A stretch of DNA of 64,000 nucleotides from Dehalococcoidia bacterium. GTDB lineage: Bacteria; Chloroflexota; Dehalococcoidia; Bin125. The stretch covers positions 108,496 to 172,495 of the forward strand of contig JAJEJC010000006.1 of assembly GCA_022828105.1 (NCBI GenBank), given 5' to 3'. A program made the position numbers and the translations under genes. Shown in pieces: positions 27,130 to 35,423 of the stretch. Position 1 is the first letter of the stretch. The number at the start of each line of letters is the position of its first letter. The notes under the pieces were generated by a model. It was not told the origin of the DNA. It saw nothing but the letters and a program-made list of their open reading frames with translations, and did no database searches.

Positions 27130-28016
27130 GTGCGGTGCTCAGGCGATCTCGCCACGATGCAGGGCATCATCAGGTGATGCGACTCACCGAGGTCGTCTTC
27201 GAGCCGCTTGCCGTCGCCCCAGGTCACGATGCGGGTCGTCCGACACCGCAGCCCGTCGTAGCCGGGCTCGACCACGATCTCTTCGCCGGGCGCCAGGTTC
27301 GGGTCGGTCACCCATGTGGTGCTGAACGGCTCGCGTGCCGGTTCACTCACGCGCAGCTCGACCGTGAACTCTCGCGGCCGGGCTGCGCTCACGCTCGCCT
27401 GCACACCGTCCGCGTCGGCCGACACGCCCAGCCGGACGGCGTAAGCGAAGGGATTGCGGAAGCGCAGGTCTCGGTAGCCGTAGACGATCGCCGCGTCGCG
27501 GCCGAGTTCGAAGTAGCGCTTGTCGCCGTAGGTGTCGACGCTGTGACACCAGCGCTCTGCAATCTCTAGCCCCGCCAGCAGCGCCGCGTTGTAGACCACG
27601 GTCGAGAGCAGGCAGGTCGCCCCGCCCAGTTCGGTCACGAGCCGACCCGCCCGGATCGCGGCCGCCTCGGCGTAGCCCGCCTCGATCGTCGGTGGACCGG
27701 CCCGCCGCCAGAGGGCGAACGTCTCGCCCGGCCCCAGCACGGCCCCATCCAGCGCAGCCGCCAGCAGGCGCTGGTTGCGGCGCTTGGCGCGGGCCAGTCG
27801 CCGCTGGCCCGGGTAGTCGATCATCGGTCCGCGGTAGGCGCTGTGCTCGTAGGGCCACGGATCCGCCAGCGACGTTTCGGCGAAGGCGACGCCCGAGCGG
27901 TGGTCGCGCAGCGCCCGGCGCTGCAGCGCGATTCGCAGGCGCATCGCATCAGGCAGGTAGCGCCGCGCCAACCGTCGCAGCCTGAGCGTGATGCCGGTCG
28001 AGACTTGGCGGTTCAT
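27126..28016 (-). CDS. VanW family protein
   Basis: About 296 residues from ATG 28016; an ATG at 28046 is possible and neither has a strong ribosome binding site. The VanW signature is clear: LDGAVLGPGETFALWRR, GGATCLLSTVVYNAALLAG, ERWCHSVDTYG and RDLRFRNPFAYAVRL. The biochemical role of VanW proteins is not established; they are often cell-wall associated. No signal peptide or membrane segment is evident here, so the protein is probably cytoplasmic or peripheral. Its stop overlaps that of the convergent HTH/coiled-coil gene by 4 bp. Confidence 0.85.
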   Translation of the reverse strand: MNRQVSTGITLRLRRLARRYLPDAMRLRIALQRRALRDHRSGVAFAETSLADPWPYEHSAYRGPMIDYPGQRRLARAKRRNQRLLAAALDGAVLGPGETFALWRRAGPPTIEAGYAEAAAIRAGRLVTELGGATCLLSTVVYNAALLAGLEIAERWCHSVDTYGDKRYFELGRDAAIVYGYRDLRFRNPFAYAVRLGVSADADGVQASVSAARPREFTVELRVSEPAREPFSTTWVTDPNLAPGEEIVVEPGYDGLRCRTTRIVTWGDGKRLEDDLGESHHLMMPCIVARSPEHRT

Positions 28017-28183
28017 GTGGACTTCGGCCCGGCCCGCCCCGCGCATCGGGAATCGGGCCGGACGCTCCTCTCACCCAGACGAGCCAACGGCCGCGCGGGT
28101 TCCCCGATTCGCCTCCAGTAGCGGGCGCACGCATCGGCGGCCGGAACCGGTGGTCATAGTCAGGCGATGCTACGTTAGCTTCG

Positions 28184-28831
28184 TTGGCGACTCAGACTTG
28201 GCCCGCGCCGACGTCACGTTCATCGTTCCCGGGATGGTGTTCGCCCGCAGCAGAGAGGACCACCCGCATAGCCGACTCATTCGCCGATCGACTGCGCCGC
28301 GAACTCGATGCCACCGAGGCCGAACTCGCGCGGCTGGCAAGCCGGCGCCGGCTGATCGAGCAACTGCTGAGCGTGGAATCCGCCACCGCCTCGTCTCTGC
28401 CCGCGGCCGGGAAGTCCCGAGCGCGGCGGGCGGCGCGCCGTACGGAGCCAGCGGCCAAACGGCCGCGGTTGCCGCGCGGTCTGACCACGGGCAAGATCCG
28501 CGAGTTCCTGGGCCAGCAGCGTGAACCGGTGCACGCGACCGGGATCCTGGCCTACCTGAAGCAACACGACGCCGTGCCCCGCTCGGCCAAGCCGATGGCG
28601 ACCGTGCAGTCCAGCTTGCAGCGGCTCAAGGAGACGGGCGAGATTGAGAACACGGGCCGCAACCACTGGCGGTTGCGCTCATCCGAGACTGCTCAGAGCT
28701 CAGGGGGCTCCGAATCTTCCGAGGCTTCCCAGGCTGGAGCAGGTGCACCGAGTCCGGCGGTGTCGGCTTCCGCTCCGCCGGTCGTCGCCTCGACCACGAC
28801 CTTCGGCTCGACCCCGCCGTCCCAGCGCTGA
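28184..28831 (+). CDS. Coiled-coil plus winged-helix (HARE-HTH-like) protein
   Basis: Up to 215 residues. A coiled coil (FADRLRRELDATEAELARLA) leads to a basic linker and then a winged-helix segment (HATGILAYLKQHDAVPR, TVQSSLQRLKETGEIENTG) like HARE-HTH domains, ending in a Ser/Ala-rich tail. The start is uncertain: the only early in-frame start is TTG 28184 with no ribosome binding site, while AGAGAGG stands 10 bp before an ATA codon at about 28269 where the coherent protein begins. A DNA-binding regulator is inferred. Confidence 0.5.
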   Translation: MATQTWPAPTSRSSFPGWCSPAAERTTRIADSFADRLRRELDATEAELARLASRRRLIEQLLSVESATASSLPAAGKSRARRAARRTEPAAKRPRLPRGLTTGKIREFLGQQREPVHATGILAYLKQHDAVPRSAKPMATVQSSLQRLKETGEIENTGRNHWRLRSSETAQSSGGSESSEASQAGAGAPSPAVSASAPPVVASTTTFGSTPPSQR

Positions 28832-28881
28832 TTGCAAGCCAGCGGTTCGCCCGACGGAAACGTGCCGCGTTTGCGTGCCAT

Positions 28882-29211
28882 TCACGCACCATGCGACGCC
28901 GGGGTCTGCGCGGCCCGGTCCCCGCTCTTCCCATATCGGACGCCCGTCTCGCGGCGCACCAGCAGCTGAGAGACATGGCAGTTCTCGCACCAGAACAGGG
29001 AACTGACGGCGCCCGATTCACGCGGCATCCGGCTGACCCGTTCCAGCCTGACATCGTGGTCGCCGTGGCCCCACTGCCGCAGTTCGCGCTCGGCTTGGCG
29101 AGCCAGGCCCGGCGCCGCACTGTTGGCGCTGGCTAGCTGGGGCCATTGGCGCGCCTCCGTCTGCGCCGCTGGCTCGCTCGCGATTACGCGGGGCGTTGCC
29201 TTTCCAGTCAT
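28882..29211 (-). CDS. Small CxxC protein of unknown function
   Basis: 109 residues from ATG 29211. A short helical region (LARQAERELRQWGHGDHDV) precedes LFWCENCHVSQLL, a single CxxC pair that could bind zinc as a dimer, and a basic C-terminus. The upstream sequence is locally AT-rich (ATATTTTGAAC) but has no clear ribosome binding site. No family recognised. Confidence 0.4.
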   Translation of the reverse strand: MTGKATPRVIASEPAAQTEARQWPQLASANSAAPGLARQAERELRQWGHGDHDVRLERVSRMPRESGAVSSLFWCENCHVSQLLVRRETGVRYGKSGDRAAQTPASHGA

Positions 29212-29858
29212 GGGTTCAAAATATCCAGGGCAGCGGCGATCGACGCCGCGGCTTCCGTGTCGCCTATTGAACATTCGTGCGTTTGTGAGTGGTACGGGAT
29301 GGCGTCGGGCCATTGCGATCTGCCCTTGCGAGGCGTACTACTGGAGGTGGTTTCCGGCTTTTGCCAGTTGTTCTTCCTGAGAAAACTGGCGGGTTCGTCC
29401 CCGACCCGGAACCGCATCTCGGCATTCGAGCCTTGCTCATCTGAGACGCGGCGCCACTGAGGGACAAGCGCGGCTCCCGCTGCGCGGACTGACTCATGCG
29501 ATCGAGCCTTGCTCTCCAGAGGATCAGTCCAGAACGCGGGAACTGACCCTGGCGGTCGTGCAAGAAACGATGCGCACCGACCGCCCGCTCGACAGCTGAG
29601 CCGACGCTCACCCGACCGGACTGCGCTCCCAGGGCAGCCCGGTTGCTCCATGTCCGCGCCTCCGACCAGCCCCCCCTTCGCACCTCGTTTAGCGCGCCTC
29701 ACGGCATCCGGCCCTGGGCGGAGTGCGTCCATCACCCAGCACCACCAATCGCAACGCCAACCACGACGACCCGCGCTTCGGATGCCGGCACGGGTCACCA
29801 GCGACAACCTCACAACGCAGCCACAGACGCACCGCACCACACCCGAAAGGAAACTCCC
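29212..29858. other. 647 bp leader region of the plus-strand module
   Basis: No convincing gene in either strand. It precedes the first gene of the long plus-strand operon and should hold its promoter or a replication or transfer origin. The only structure noticed is a loose inverted pair GGACTGA ... TCAGTCC near 29487-29530. Stops interrupt all moderately long frames except antisense shadows. Confidence 0.4.
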
Positions 29859-30404
29859 ATGAGCAACGTCAACAACGTCAGAGAGAGCACACGCGTACGC
29901 ACAAGGAGCCGCTACACCGGCCCGTCGGCCGCCCGGATCGCCGAGCTGATCGCGCCGACTCAGCGAGTGCGCTTCGAGCGCGGCTGGTTCTGGACCGCCG
30001 CCGTCTGCCACGACTCCGAGCAGGACACGCTCGGCTTCCGCCAGCGGCCCGACGGCGACGGGATCGACGTCCGCTGCAAGGCCGCTGGATGCCGCCGCGA
30101 GCGGATCATCAAGCGGCTGGAGACGCTCACCGGCGAGCCGATCTGGTCGGCCTACGGCGCCGACCCAGACAGGTCCGACCCGCCTCAGCCCGCCAAGCCG
30201 GAGACACGTGCCACGGCAGCGCGCGACTGGCGCACCCTCCTGCTGCCGTTCGTCCTCTTGCTCTTGGCCGCGCCGCTGGCGCTGGGCCTCGACGTTCAGT
30301 TCGTCGCGCTCAACGCCTTCGGTCTCGGCTGGGCAGCATGGCTCACCCGGCGCATCGTCATCAACCGGCCCGTCGCGCTCGCGAGAGCGGCCCGCAAACG
30401 CTGA
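29859..30404 (+). CDS. Membrane protein with C-terminal hydrophobic pair, element operon gene 1
   Basis: 181 residues; GAAAGGA precedes the ATG. An N-terminal soluble part has a cysteine-bearing segment DVRCKAAGCRRERIIKRLE, resembling zinc-binding or primase-associated modules of mobile elements. Two hydrophobic stretches (LLLPFVLLLLAAPLALGL and FVALNAFGLGWAAWLT) end with a basic tail. No named family. First gene in the operon running to 41.6 kb. Confidence 0.6.
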   Translation: MSNVNNVRESTRVRTRSRYTGPSAARIAELIAPTQRVRFERGWFWTAAVCHDSEQDTLGFRQRPDGDGIDVRCKAAGCRRERIIKRLETLTGEPIWSAYGADPDRSDPPQPAKPETRATAARDWRTLLLPFVLLLLAAPLALGLDVQFVALNAFGLGWAAWLTRRIVINRPVALARAARKR

Positions 30405-30527
30405 ACCCGCAATCCCAGTCACACCATCACCAGGGCCACCCCCCACCGGGCGGCCCATTTTCGTCGCCATCGGGCGACCCACCACCGCAGAGACGCAGTC
30501 ACACGTCCCAAGCGAAAGGAGACCCCA

Positions 30528-30986
30528 ATGACTGCAACACCCACCGCGACTGTTATCTCGACCCCTCCCAGCCCAACGCTGGAGGAACTGGTCGATCGGC
30601 TGATCGACACCCTCTTCGACCTCGACCCCGTCGTCCCCGCCCGCACCTCGCCCGCTCGGGCCATCCACGAGGCGCGACGCCTCCGGCAGGCCGGCGAGCT
30701 CGACGGGGCGCTCGCCGTCTTCGCCGAGCTCGACCTGAGTGAGGCGACCGAGGGCGAAATGCGCTGGGCCGCAGCCGAGTTCCTCGACCTGGCCCGGCGG
30801 CGCTTCGGCGGCGACGACGCCCTGCTCCACCGCCAGGGCACGGGACAAGTCGCTGTCCTCATTCCGCTCGACGACGGCACGCTCGAAGTCCGGGCCGTGC
30901 TGAGCATGCGCTGGCGGCCGGGCAAGCTCGTCTCGCGGCGCAGCCTCAGGGGACTGCGACCGTTGACCGGAAGGCGGGGCTCGTGA
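30528..30986 (+). CDS. Hypothetical protein upstream of the primase
   Basis: 152 residues with a GAAAGGAG ribosome binding site. A helical first part (LEELVDRLIDTLFDLD, AIHEARRLRQAGELDGALAVF) resembles TPR-like helices, followed by a small beta segment (GQVAVLIPLDDGTLEVRAV). The stop overlaps the GTG start of the primase by 4 bp, so the two are translationally coupled. Function unknown. Confidence 0.65.
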   Translation: MTATPTATVISTPPSPTLEELVDRLIDTLFDLDPVVPARTSPARAIHEARRLRQAGELDGALAVFAELDLSEATEGEMRWAAAEFLDLARRRFGGDDALLHRQGTGQVAVLIPLDDGTLEVRAVLSMRWRPGKLVSRRSLRGLRPLTGRRGS

Positions 30987-32029
30987 CCGCCGCGCACATC
31001 AACGTCGACATCGCCGCGCTCAAGCGGCGACATCAGCTGGGCGACGTGGTCGAAGCGGCGGGCGTCCACCTGCGGGGCCGGGGCCGCGTGCGTCAGGGCC
31101 TCTGTCCCTTCCACGAGGAGCGGGAGGGCAGCTTCACCGTCTACGCCGACAGCCAGCGCTGGTACTGTTTCGGCTGCGGCCTGGGCGGCGACGTGCTGGA
31201 CTTCATCCAGCGCAGCGACGGCGTCGACCTGCCGGAGGCGCTCCGGCGGCTGGAGGCCTCCTCAGAGCGACCGGCGAGGCTGGACGCTCCGGCGCCCAGG
31301 TCGGTTTCGCCCGAGCCGGCGCCGGTCCGCGATACGGCCCTGTTGACGGCGGCGATGAGCTGCTACGCGCGGCAGTTGCAACTCTGCGAGCCGGCCCAGG
31401 CCTACCTCGCTTCGCGCGGGATCTCCGCCGAGGCCGCGCGGCGCCTGGCGCTGGGCTACTCAAGCGGTCACGGGCTGCACTCGTGGCTCACGGACGCCGG
31501 CTTCGACGGGCGGCGCGTCCTCGGCAGCGGCCTGGTCTCCGAAGGGCGGGAGCGGTTCAAAGGCATGATCGTCGTCCCCGAGTTGAGCGGGAGCCGCGTC
31601 AACTGGCTCGCTGGCCGAGCCCTCCATCCCCAGGCGAGGCCGCGGTTCCAGGCGCTGCCGGGAGCCAAGCCCGTGCTCGGCCTCTCGCGGCTGCCTGCGG
31701 CGTCGCCTTGGATTGTCGTCGCGGAAGGCCTGTTCGACTGGCTCGTACTGGCCGGCTGGGGCCTGCCCACCGTGGCCGCGCTCGGTACCCAGGGGATGGA
31801 CCGGCTGGCTTCCTCCCTACAGGACCAGGCCCGCGTCTTCCTCGCCTTCGACGCCGACGAGGCGGGAGGCGCAGCCGCGAACCAGTTCTCGGACCTGCTC
31901 GGCCATCACCGGACCGCGCTCGTGACATTGCCTCGCGGCGTGTCTGATGTCGGCGAACTGGGCCGAGACCCCCACGGCCGCGCGGTCTTCTTCAGCCTGC
32001 TCAACCGAGCGGCGCGCACCGCGCCCTAG
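30983..32029 (+). CDS. DnaG-like primase (CHC2 zinc finger plus Toprim)
   Basis: 348 residues from GTG. A CHC2-type zinc finger (GLCPFHEEREGSF ... WYCFGCGLGGDVLDFI) covers residues 30-80. After a linker comes a helical region (AQAYLASRGISAEAARRLAL) and a Toprim core with AEGLFDWLVLA (the catalytic Glu) and FLAFDADEAGGAAA (the DxD motif). It lacks the C-terminal DnaB-interacting domain, as in phage and plasmid primases. It would make primers for replication of the element. Confidence 0.88.
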   Translation: MTAAHINVDIAALKRRHQLGDVVEAAGVHLRGRGRVRQGLCPFHEEREGSFTVYADSQRWYCFGCGLGGDVLDFIQRSDGVDLPEALRRLEASSERPARLDAPAPRSVSPEPAPVRDTALLTAAMSCYARQLQLCEPAQAYLASRGISAEAARRLALGYSSGHGLHSWLTDAGFDGRRVLGSGLVSEGRERFKGMIVVPELSGSRVNWLAGRALHPQARPRFQALPGAKPVLGLSRLPAASPWIVVAEGLFDWLVLAGWGLPTVAALGTQGMDRLASSLQDQARVFLAFDADEAGGAAANQFSDLLGHHRTALVTLPRGVSDVGELGRDPHGRAVFFSLLNRAARTAP

Positions 32030-32123
32030 CGACGACAGCTCCGGCGGGACTCGCTCCGCCCTCATCCAACTCACCCAAACCAACGAAATGGAGGGCCGCC
32101 TATGGCCTCTCGCTGACCGTGCT

Positions 32124-32183
32124 CCCCGCATCGCGTGCGGGGTAGGCAGCGCACGGCTTCACGGTCGCCGGACTCGGCGACCG
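32124..32183 (+). other. Two perfect hairpins before the annealase gene
   Basis: Within the 197 bp gap after the primase: CCCCGCA-TCGCG-TGCGGGG (32124-32142) and CGGTCGCC-GGACTC-GGCGACCG (32162-32183). Both stems are perfect. No T-run follows, so attenuation, mRNA stabilisation or a processing site is as likely as termination. Confidence 0.55.
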
Positions 32184-32226
32184 CAACCACCCGAACCCAC
32201 CACCTGAACCTGAACAGGAGCAAGAG

Positions 32227-33180
32227 ATGAACAACGGCAACGGAACCCATCGCAACGGTAACGGAACCGCCACGGCGGTTCGACGGAACAGCCCGCCCCC
32301 GACTCGATCGGGGAGCAACGGCGCGACGCGAACGGGAGGCAACGGGACCCCCCCGCGAACGTCCTCGCCCGGTCCGGCTGAGCGCGACCCCGCCCCGGCC
32401 TCGATCGAGGCGCTGCACTGGGACGCGCTCGCGCCCCGTGTCACGGAAGCGCTGTCGCAGCCGCTCGACCCCCAGCTGATCTCGCAGCGCAAGGGTCGCG
32501 GCGGGCGCATGTTCGACTACATAGAGGGGCACACCGCGATCGACCAGGCCAACCGGATATTCGGCTTCGGCGGCTGGGGGTTCGAGCTGGTCGGCGACGT
32601 GACGCTTCGCCCGATCGAGCAGACCGACTCACGCACGGGCGAAGTGACCAGCACGCCGGCCTATTCGGCGGTCGTGCGGGTCACCGTGCCGGGCGCTCCC
32701 TCGCGCACCGATGTCGGCTTCCAGCCGGTCGCTGAGGAGTCGCCCGAAGGTCACGAAACGGCGTTCAAGGGAGCCGTGACGGACGCGCTCAAGCGCGCCC
32801 TGCGCAGCTTCGGCGACCGCTTCGGCAACGGTCTCTACGGAGACCCGCCGAGCAACTCTCGCAGCAACCGCGAACCCGAGTCCGCTCCTCGTCAGCAGCA
32901 ACAGGCTGCACCCGAACGCGAGAGCCAGGGGCGAGCGCAGCGTCGTGTCGTGCAGCCGGCCTCGCAGCCGGAGTCGAACCACGAACGCGACGCGCGCAAC
33001 CTGCGCGGGCAGCTGATCGAGTTGAGCGCCCAGCAGGGCTTCTCCGAGCAGCAGTTGCGGGCCGCCGTCGAGACCAAGACCGGACAGCCGCTGGACGAGC
33101 TCGGCCCGGCCGAACTCAACCAGCTGATCGCCTCGGCCGCCGACAAGCTCGAACGCCGGCGTGCGGCCGAACTGGGCTGA
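32227..33180 (+). CDS. Rad52/22-like single-strand annealing protein
   Basis: 317 residues; CAGGAGCAAGAG precedes the ATG. A low-complexity Asn/Gly/Pro-rich N-terminus leads to the Rad52-type core: FDYIEGHTAIDQANRIFGFG, GWGFELVGDVTLR, HETAFKGAVTDALKRALRSF and GDRFGNGLYGDP. The C-terminal third is Gln/Arg-rich then helical (LRGQLIELSAQQGFSEQQL), like a small accessory binding domain. It anneals complementary single strands, and is paired with a nuclease and SSBs as in phage recombination modules. Confidence 0.9.
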   Translation: MNNGNGTHRNGNGTATAVRRNSPPPTRSGSNGATRTGGNGTPPRTSSPGPAERDPAPASIEALHWDALAPRVTEALSQPLDPQLISQRKGRGGRMFDYIEGHTAIDQANRIFGFGGWGFELVGDVTLRPIEQTDSRTGEVTSTPAYSAVVRVTVPGAPSRTDVGFQPVAEESPEGHETAFKGAVTDALKRALRSFGDRFGNGLYGDPPSNSRSNREPESAPRQQQQAAPERESQGRAQRRVVQPASQPESNHERDARNLRGQLIELSAQQGFSEQQLRAAVETKTGQPLDELGPAELNQLIASAADKLERRRAAELG

Positions 33181-33223
33181 CCCGAACCCACCCCTTCTAC
33201 CGGAATCCGGAAAGGAATCCACC

Positions 33224-34288
33224 ATGACCCTGAGCAACCCGACCCCGGCCCGCAGCCGGTCCTCGGCCTACGACCGGCCGGCGGCGCGGTTCACGGAAGA
33301 CCACCGCCTGGACGTCCGCGCCTCGGCGCTCGGCCAGTGCCGCCGCGCGCTCTGGTACGCGGCCACCGGGCAGGCCGCAACCAACCCGATGACGGACGAG
33401 ACCAAGCTCGTGCTCGAAGCCGGGCAGGCGCTCGAACCGGTCGTCGTGCGGGCCATGCAGCGCCGGTTCTGGACGGTCACCCCGTCCGACCCCGAGGACC
33501 CCTGGCGGGTCGAAGTCGAAGCCGGAGCGGGCCTCGTCGTCAGCGGCCACCCCGACGCGACCGGCGCGATCGAGCTGTTCGGCGAGGAACGCGTGATCGA
33601 GGTCAAGACGCGCGGACCGGAAGCGTTCAAGCGCTCGAAAACGCTGGGAGCCGAACGCAGCCACCCCGAGTCGGTCGCCCAGGCGGCCTGCTACTCCGTG
33701 GGCCTCTACGGCGAGTGCCGCGACGTGGTGATCGCAACGCTCGACACCGGTTCGCGGCGGTGGGATTACGAGGTGATCCCGGCCGCCCGGGCCGAACGCG
33801 CCTGGGATGCGGCCCGCCGCAGGCTGTCGACCTTGGCTGAGCACCACGAGGCCTGCGGTCCCGATCCCGCGGCGCTGCCTGAGCGCGACTTCACGGCCTC
33901 GGACTGGCAGTGCCAGCGCTGCCCCTATCTCAACCTCTGCCAGCCCGGCGAGGCGGCCAACGAAGCCGAGGAGGACGACCAGGACGAGGCCGAACCAGTC
34001 TCGGACGATTCGGCCCGAGCGGCGCTGCTCGACTACGAGCAGGCCCAGTCGCAAATCAAGGCGTCCGACCAGGACAAGCGCACGGCGCTCAAGACCCTCC
34101 AGCACTGGCTCCAGAAGAAGGGAGTCGATAAAGCCAGGCTGGAGGGTTCGGCCAAGACCCGCACCGTCGGCATGGTCGCCAACCGCCGCTACTCGGTCGA
34201 CCACAAACGTCTCAACGCGCTGCTCGACCCCGAACAGCGGGCCGAGATCGTGACCGAGCAGGTCAGCGAATACGTCAGGGTCAGCTGA
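33224..34288 (+). CDS. Cas4/RecB-like PD-(D/E)XK exonuclease with Fe-S-type cysteines
   Basis: 354 residues; GAAAGGAA precedes ATG 33224. The nuclease core is visible as VSGHPDATGAIEL (Asp) and ERVIEVKTRGPEAFK (Glu-Val-Lys), with QAACYSVGLYG as the conserved Gln helix. A cysteine in LGQCRRALWY together with CQRCPYLNLC gives the four-cysteine arrangement of Cas4/AddB Fe-S nucleases. The C-terminal part is helical and acidic. It directly follows the annealase, giving an exonuclease-annealase pair. Confidence 0.85.
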   Translation: MTLSNPTPARSRSSAYDRPAARFTEDHRLDVRASALGQCRRALWYAATGQAATNPMTDETKLVLEAGQALEPVVVRAMQRRFWTVTPSDPEDPWRVEVEAGAGLVVSGHPDATGAIELFGEERVIEVKTRGPEAFKRSKTLGAERSHPESVAQAACYSVGLYGECRDVVIATLDTGSRRWDYEVIPAARAERAWDAARRRLSTLAEHHEACGPDPAALPERDFTASDWQCQRCPYLNLCQPGEAANEAEEDDQDEAEPVSDDSARAALLDYEQAQSQIKASDQDKRTALKTLQHWLQKKGVDKARLEGSAKTRTVGMVANRRYSVDHKRLNALLDPEQRAEIVTEQVSEYVRVS

Positions 34289-34309
34289 CCCGCCAACCCA
34301 TCGAATCGA

Positions 34310-34363
34310 CGCCCGCCCGACGGGCGCACTACGAGGCCGCGCTCCCATACGGGACGCGGCCTC
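34310..34363 (+). ncRNA. Two-hairpin element, copy A (before ssb1)
   Basis: Hairpin 1 is CGCCCG-CCCGA-CGGGCG (34310-34326). Hairpin 2 (34333-34363) is GAGGCCGCG, bulged C, TCCC, loop ATAC, GGGA, CGCGGCCTC. A short CGTTTAA follows. The same layout recurs before ssb2 and radC with compensating base changes. Confidence 0.7.
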
Positions 34364-34429
34364 GCCTCGTTTAAGCAGGCGCGGGCGTTCCGCGCCGATA
34401 CCCACGTTCTTCGAAAGGAGCACCTTCCG

Positions 34430-34795
34430 ATGTCACGCACGATCAACCGAGTCGAACTCTTGGGCCGGGTCGGAACCGACCCCGAGCTGCGCCAGACCCA
34501 GAACGGGACCGCCGTCGTCCAGCTCCGCCTGGCGACCGACCGCCGGAACGGGAACGAGGACTCGCAGACCGACTGGCACACCGTCGTCTGCTGGGACAAG
34601 CAGGCAGAAGCCGTGGCCCAGTACGTCCACAAGGGCGAGCGGGTCTACGTCTCGGGCCGGCTCAACCAGCACACGTGGGAGACCGACCAGGGCGAGCGCC
34701 GCAGCCGGACCGAGATCCACGCCTCCGAGGTAATCTTCCTCGGCTCTTCCAACGGGCGCGGCTCCGAGAACGGAACGGAGGGCTCACCCGTCTAA
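34430..34795 (+). CDS. ssb: Single-stranded DNA-binding protein 1
   Basis: 121 residues; GAAAGGAGCACC precedes the ATG. The OB-fold signatures are RVELLGRVGTDPELR, AVVQLRLATDRR, TDWHTVVCWDKQAEAV and KGERVYVSGRLNQHTW. The usual acidic C-terminal tail (DDDIPF) is missing; the tail ends EGSPV, so protein-partner recruitment may differ. Closely related to the next gene. Confidence 0.92.
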   Translation: MSRTINRVELLGRVGTDPELRQTQNGTAVVQLRLATDRRNGNEDSQTDWHTVVCWDKQAEAVAQYVHKGERVYVSGRLNQHTWETDQGERRSRTEIHASEVIFLGSSNGRGSENGTEGSPV

Positions 34796-34820
34796 CCGAA
34801 CTCCCACCACGGCAATCCGA

Positions 34821-34874
34821 CGCCCGCGCGACGGGCGCACAACGGGGCCGCGCTCCCTCACGGGACGCGGCCCC
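34821..34874 (+). ncRNA. Two-hairpin element, copy B (before ssb2)
   Basis: Hairpin 1 is CGCCCG-CGCGA-CGGGCG (34821-34837). Hairpin 2 (34844-34874) is GGGGCCGCG, bulged C, TCCC, loop TCAC, GGGA, CGCGGCCCC. Compared with copy A the second stem changes A-T to G-C on both arms, keeping pairing. TTCGTTTAA follows. Confidence 0.72.
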
Positions 34875-34937
34875 GCTTCGTTTAACCGGCGCGGCCTACC
34901 CGCGCCACTTACACGCTCTTTGAAGGGAGCACCACCA

Positions 34938-35315
34938 ATGTCACGCACGATCAATCGAGTCGAACTGCTGGGCCGGGTCGGAACCGACCCCGAACTGCGC
35001 AAGACCCAGAACGGCACCGCCGTCGTCCAGCTGCGCCTGGCCACCGACCGCCGCAGCCGCGACAGGTCGGGCGAGAACCAAACCGACTGGCACACGGTCG
35101 TTTGCTGGGACAAGCAGGCCGAGGCCGTCGCCCAGTACGTCCAGAAGGGCGAGCGGGTCTACATCGCCGGTCGCCTCAATCAGCACACCTGGGAGACCGA
35201 CTCCGGAGAACGCCGCAGCCGCACCGAGGTCCACGCCCACGAGGTGATCTTCCTGGGCTCCTCGAACGGAAACGGCAACGGCAGCCGCCCGACGGATGGC
35301 GACCAGCCCTTCTAA
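34938..35315 (+). CDS. ssb: Single-stranded DNA-binding protein 2
   Basis: 125 residues from ATG 34938 with GAAGGGAG upstream. It is nearly identical to SSB 1 in the OB fold (RVELLGRVGTDPELR, TDWHTVVCWDKQAEAV, KGERVYIAGRLNQHTW) but ends in GDQPF, closer to the canonical acidic tail. The tandem arose by duplication of the gene with its leader hairpins. Two SSBs with different tails may divide replication and recombination roles. Confidence 0.92.
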   Translation: MSRTINRVELLGRVGTDPELRKTQNGTAVVQLRLATDRRSRDRSGENQTDWHTVVCWDKQAEAVAQYVQKGERVYIAGRLNQHTWETDSGERRSRTEVHAHEVIFLGSSNGNGNGSRPTDGDQPF

Positions 35316-35333
35316 TCCACTCCAGCTCAGCGA

Positions 35334-35387
35334 CGCCTCGCCGCGAGGCGCACCCCGGGGCCCTGCTCCCTCTTGGGACGCGGCCCC
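35334..35387 (+). ncRNA. Two-hairpin element, copy C (before radC)
   Basis: Hairpin 1 is CGCCTCG-CCG-CGAGGCG (35334-35350), a different sequence but the same shape as copies A and B. Hairpin 2 (35357-35387) keeps GGGGCC/GGCCCC and TCCC-TCTT-GGGA with weak pairs between. The following TTCG is retained, but the TTTAA is not. Confidence 0.65.
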
Positions 35388-35423
35388 GCCTTCGTTCCCG
35401 CTCACCGAAACAAGGAGCCTCAA

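Noticed and set aside
29208..30848. A 546-residue minus-strand open frame
   Set aside because: It spans two plus-strand genes with good ribosome binding sites plus a non-coding leader, and shows no domain.
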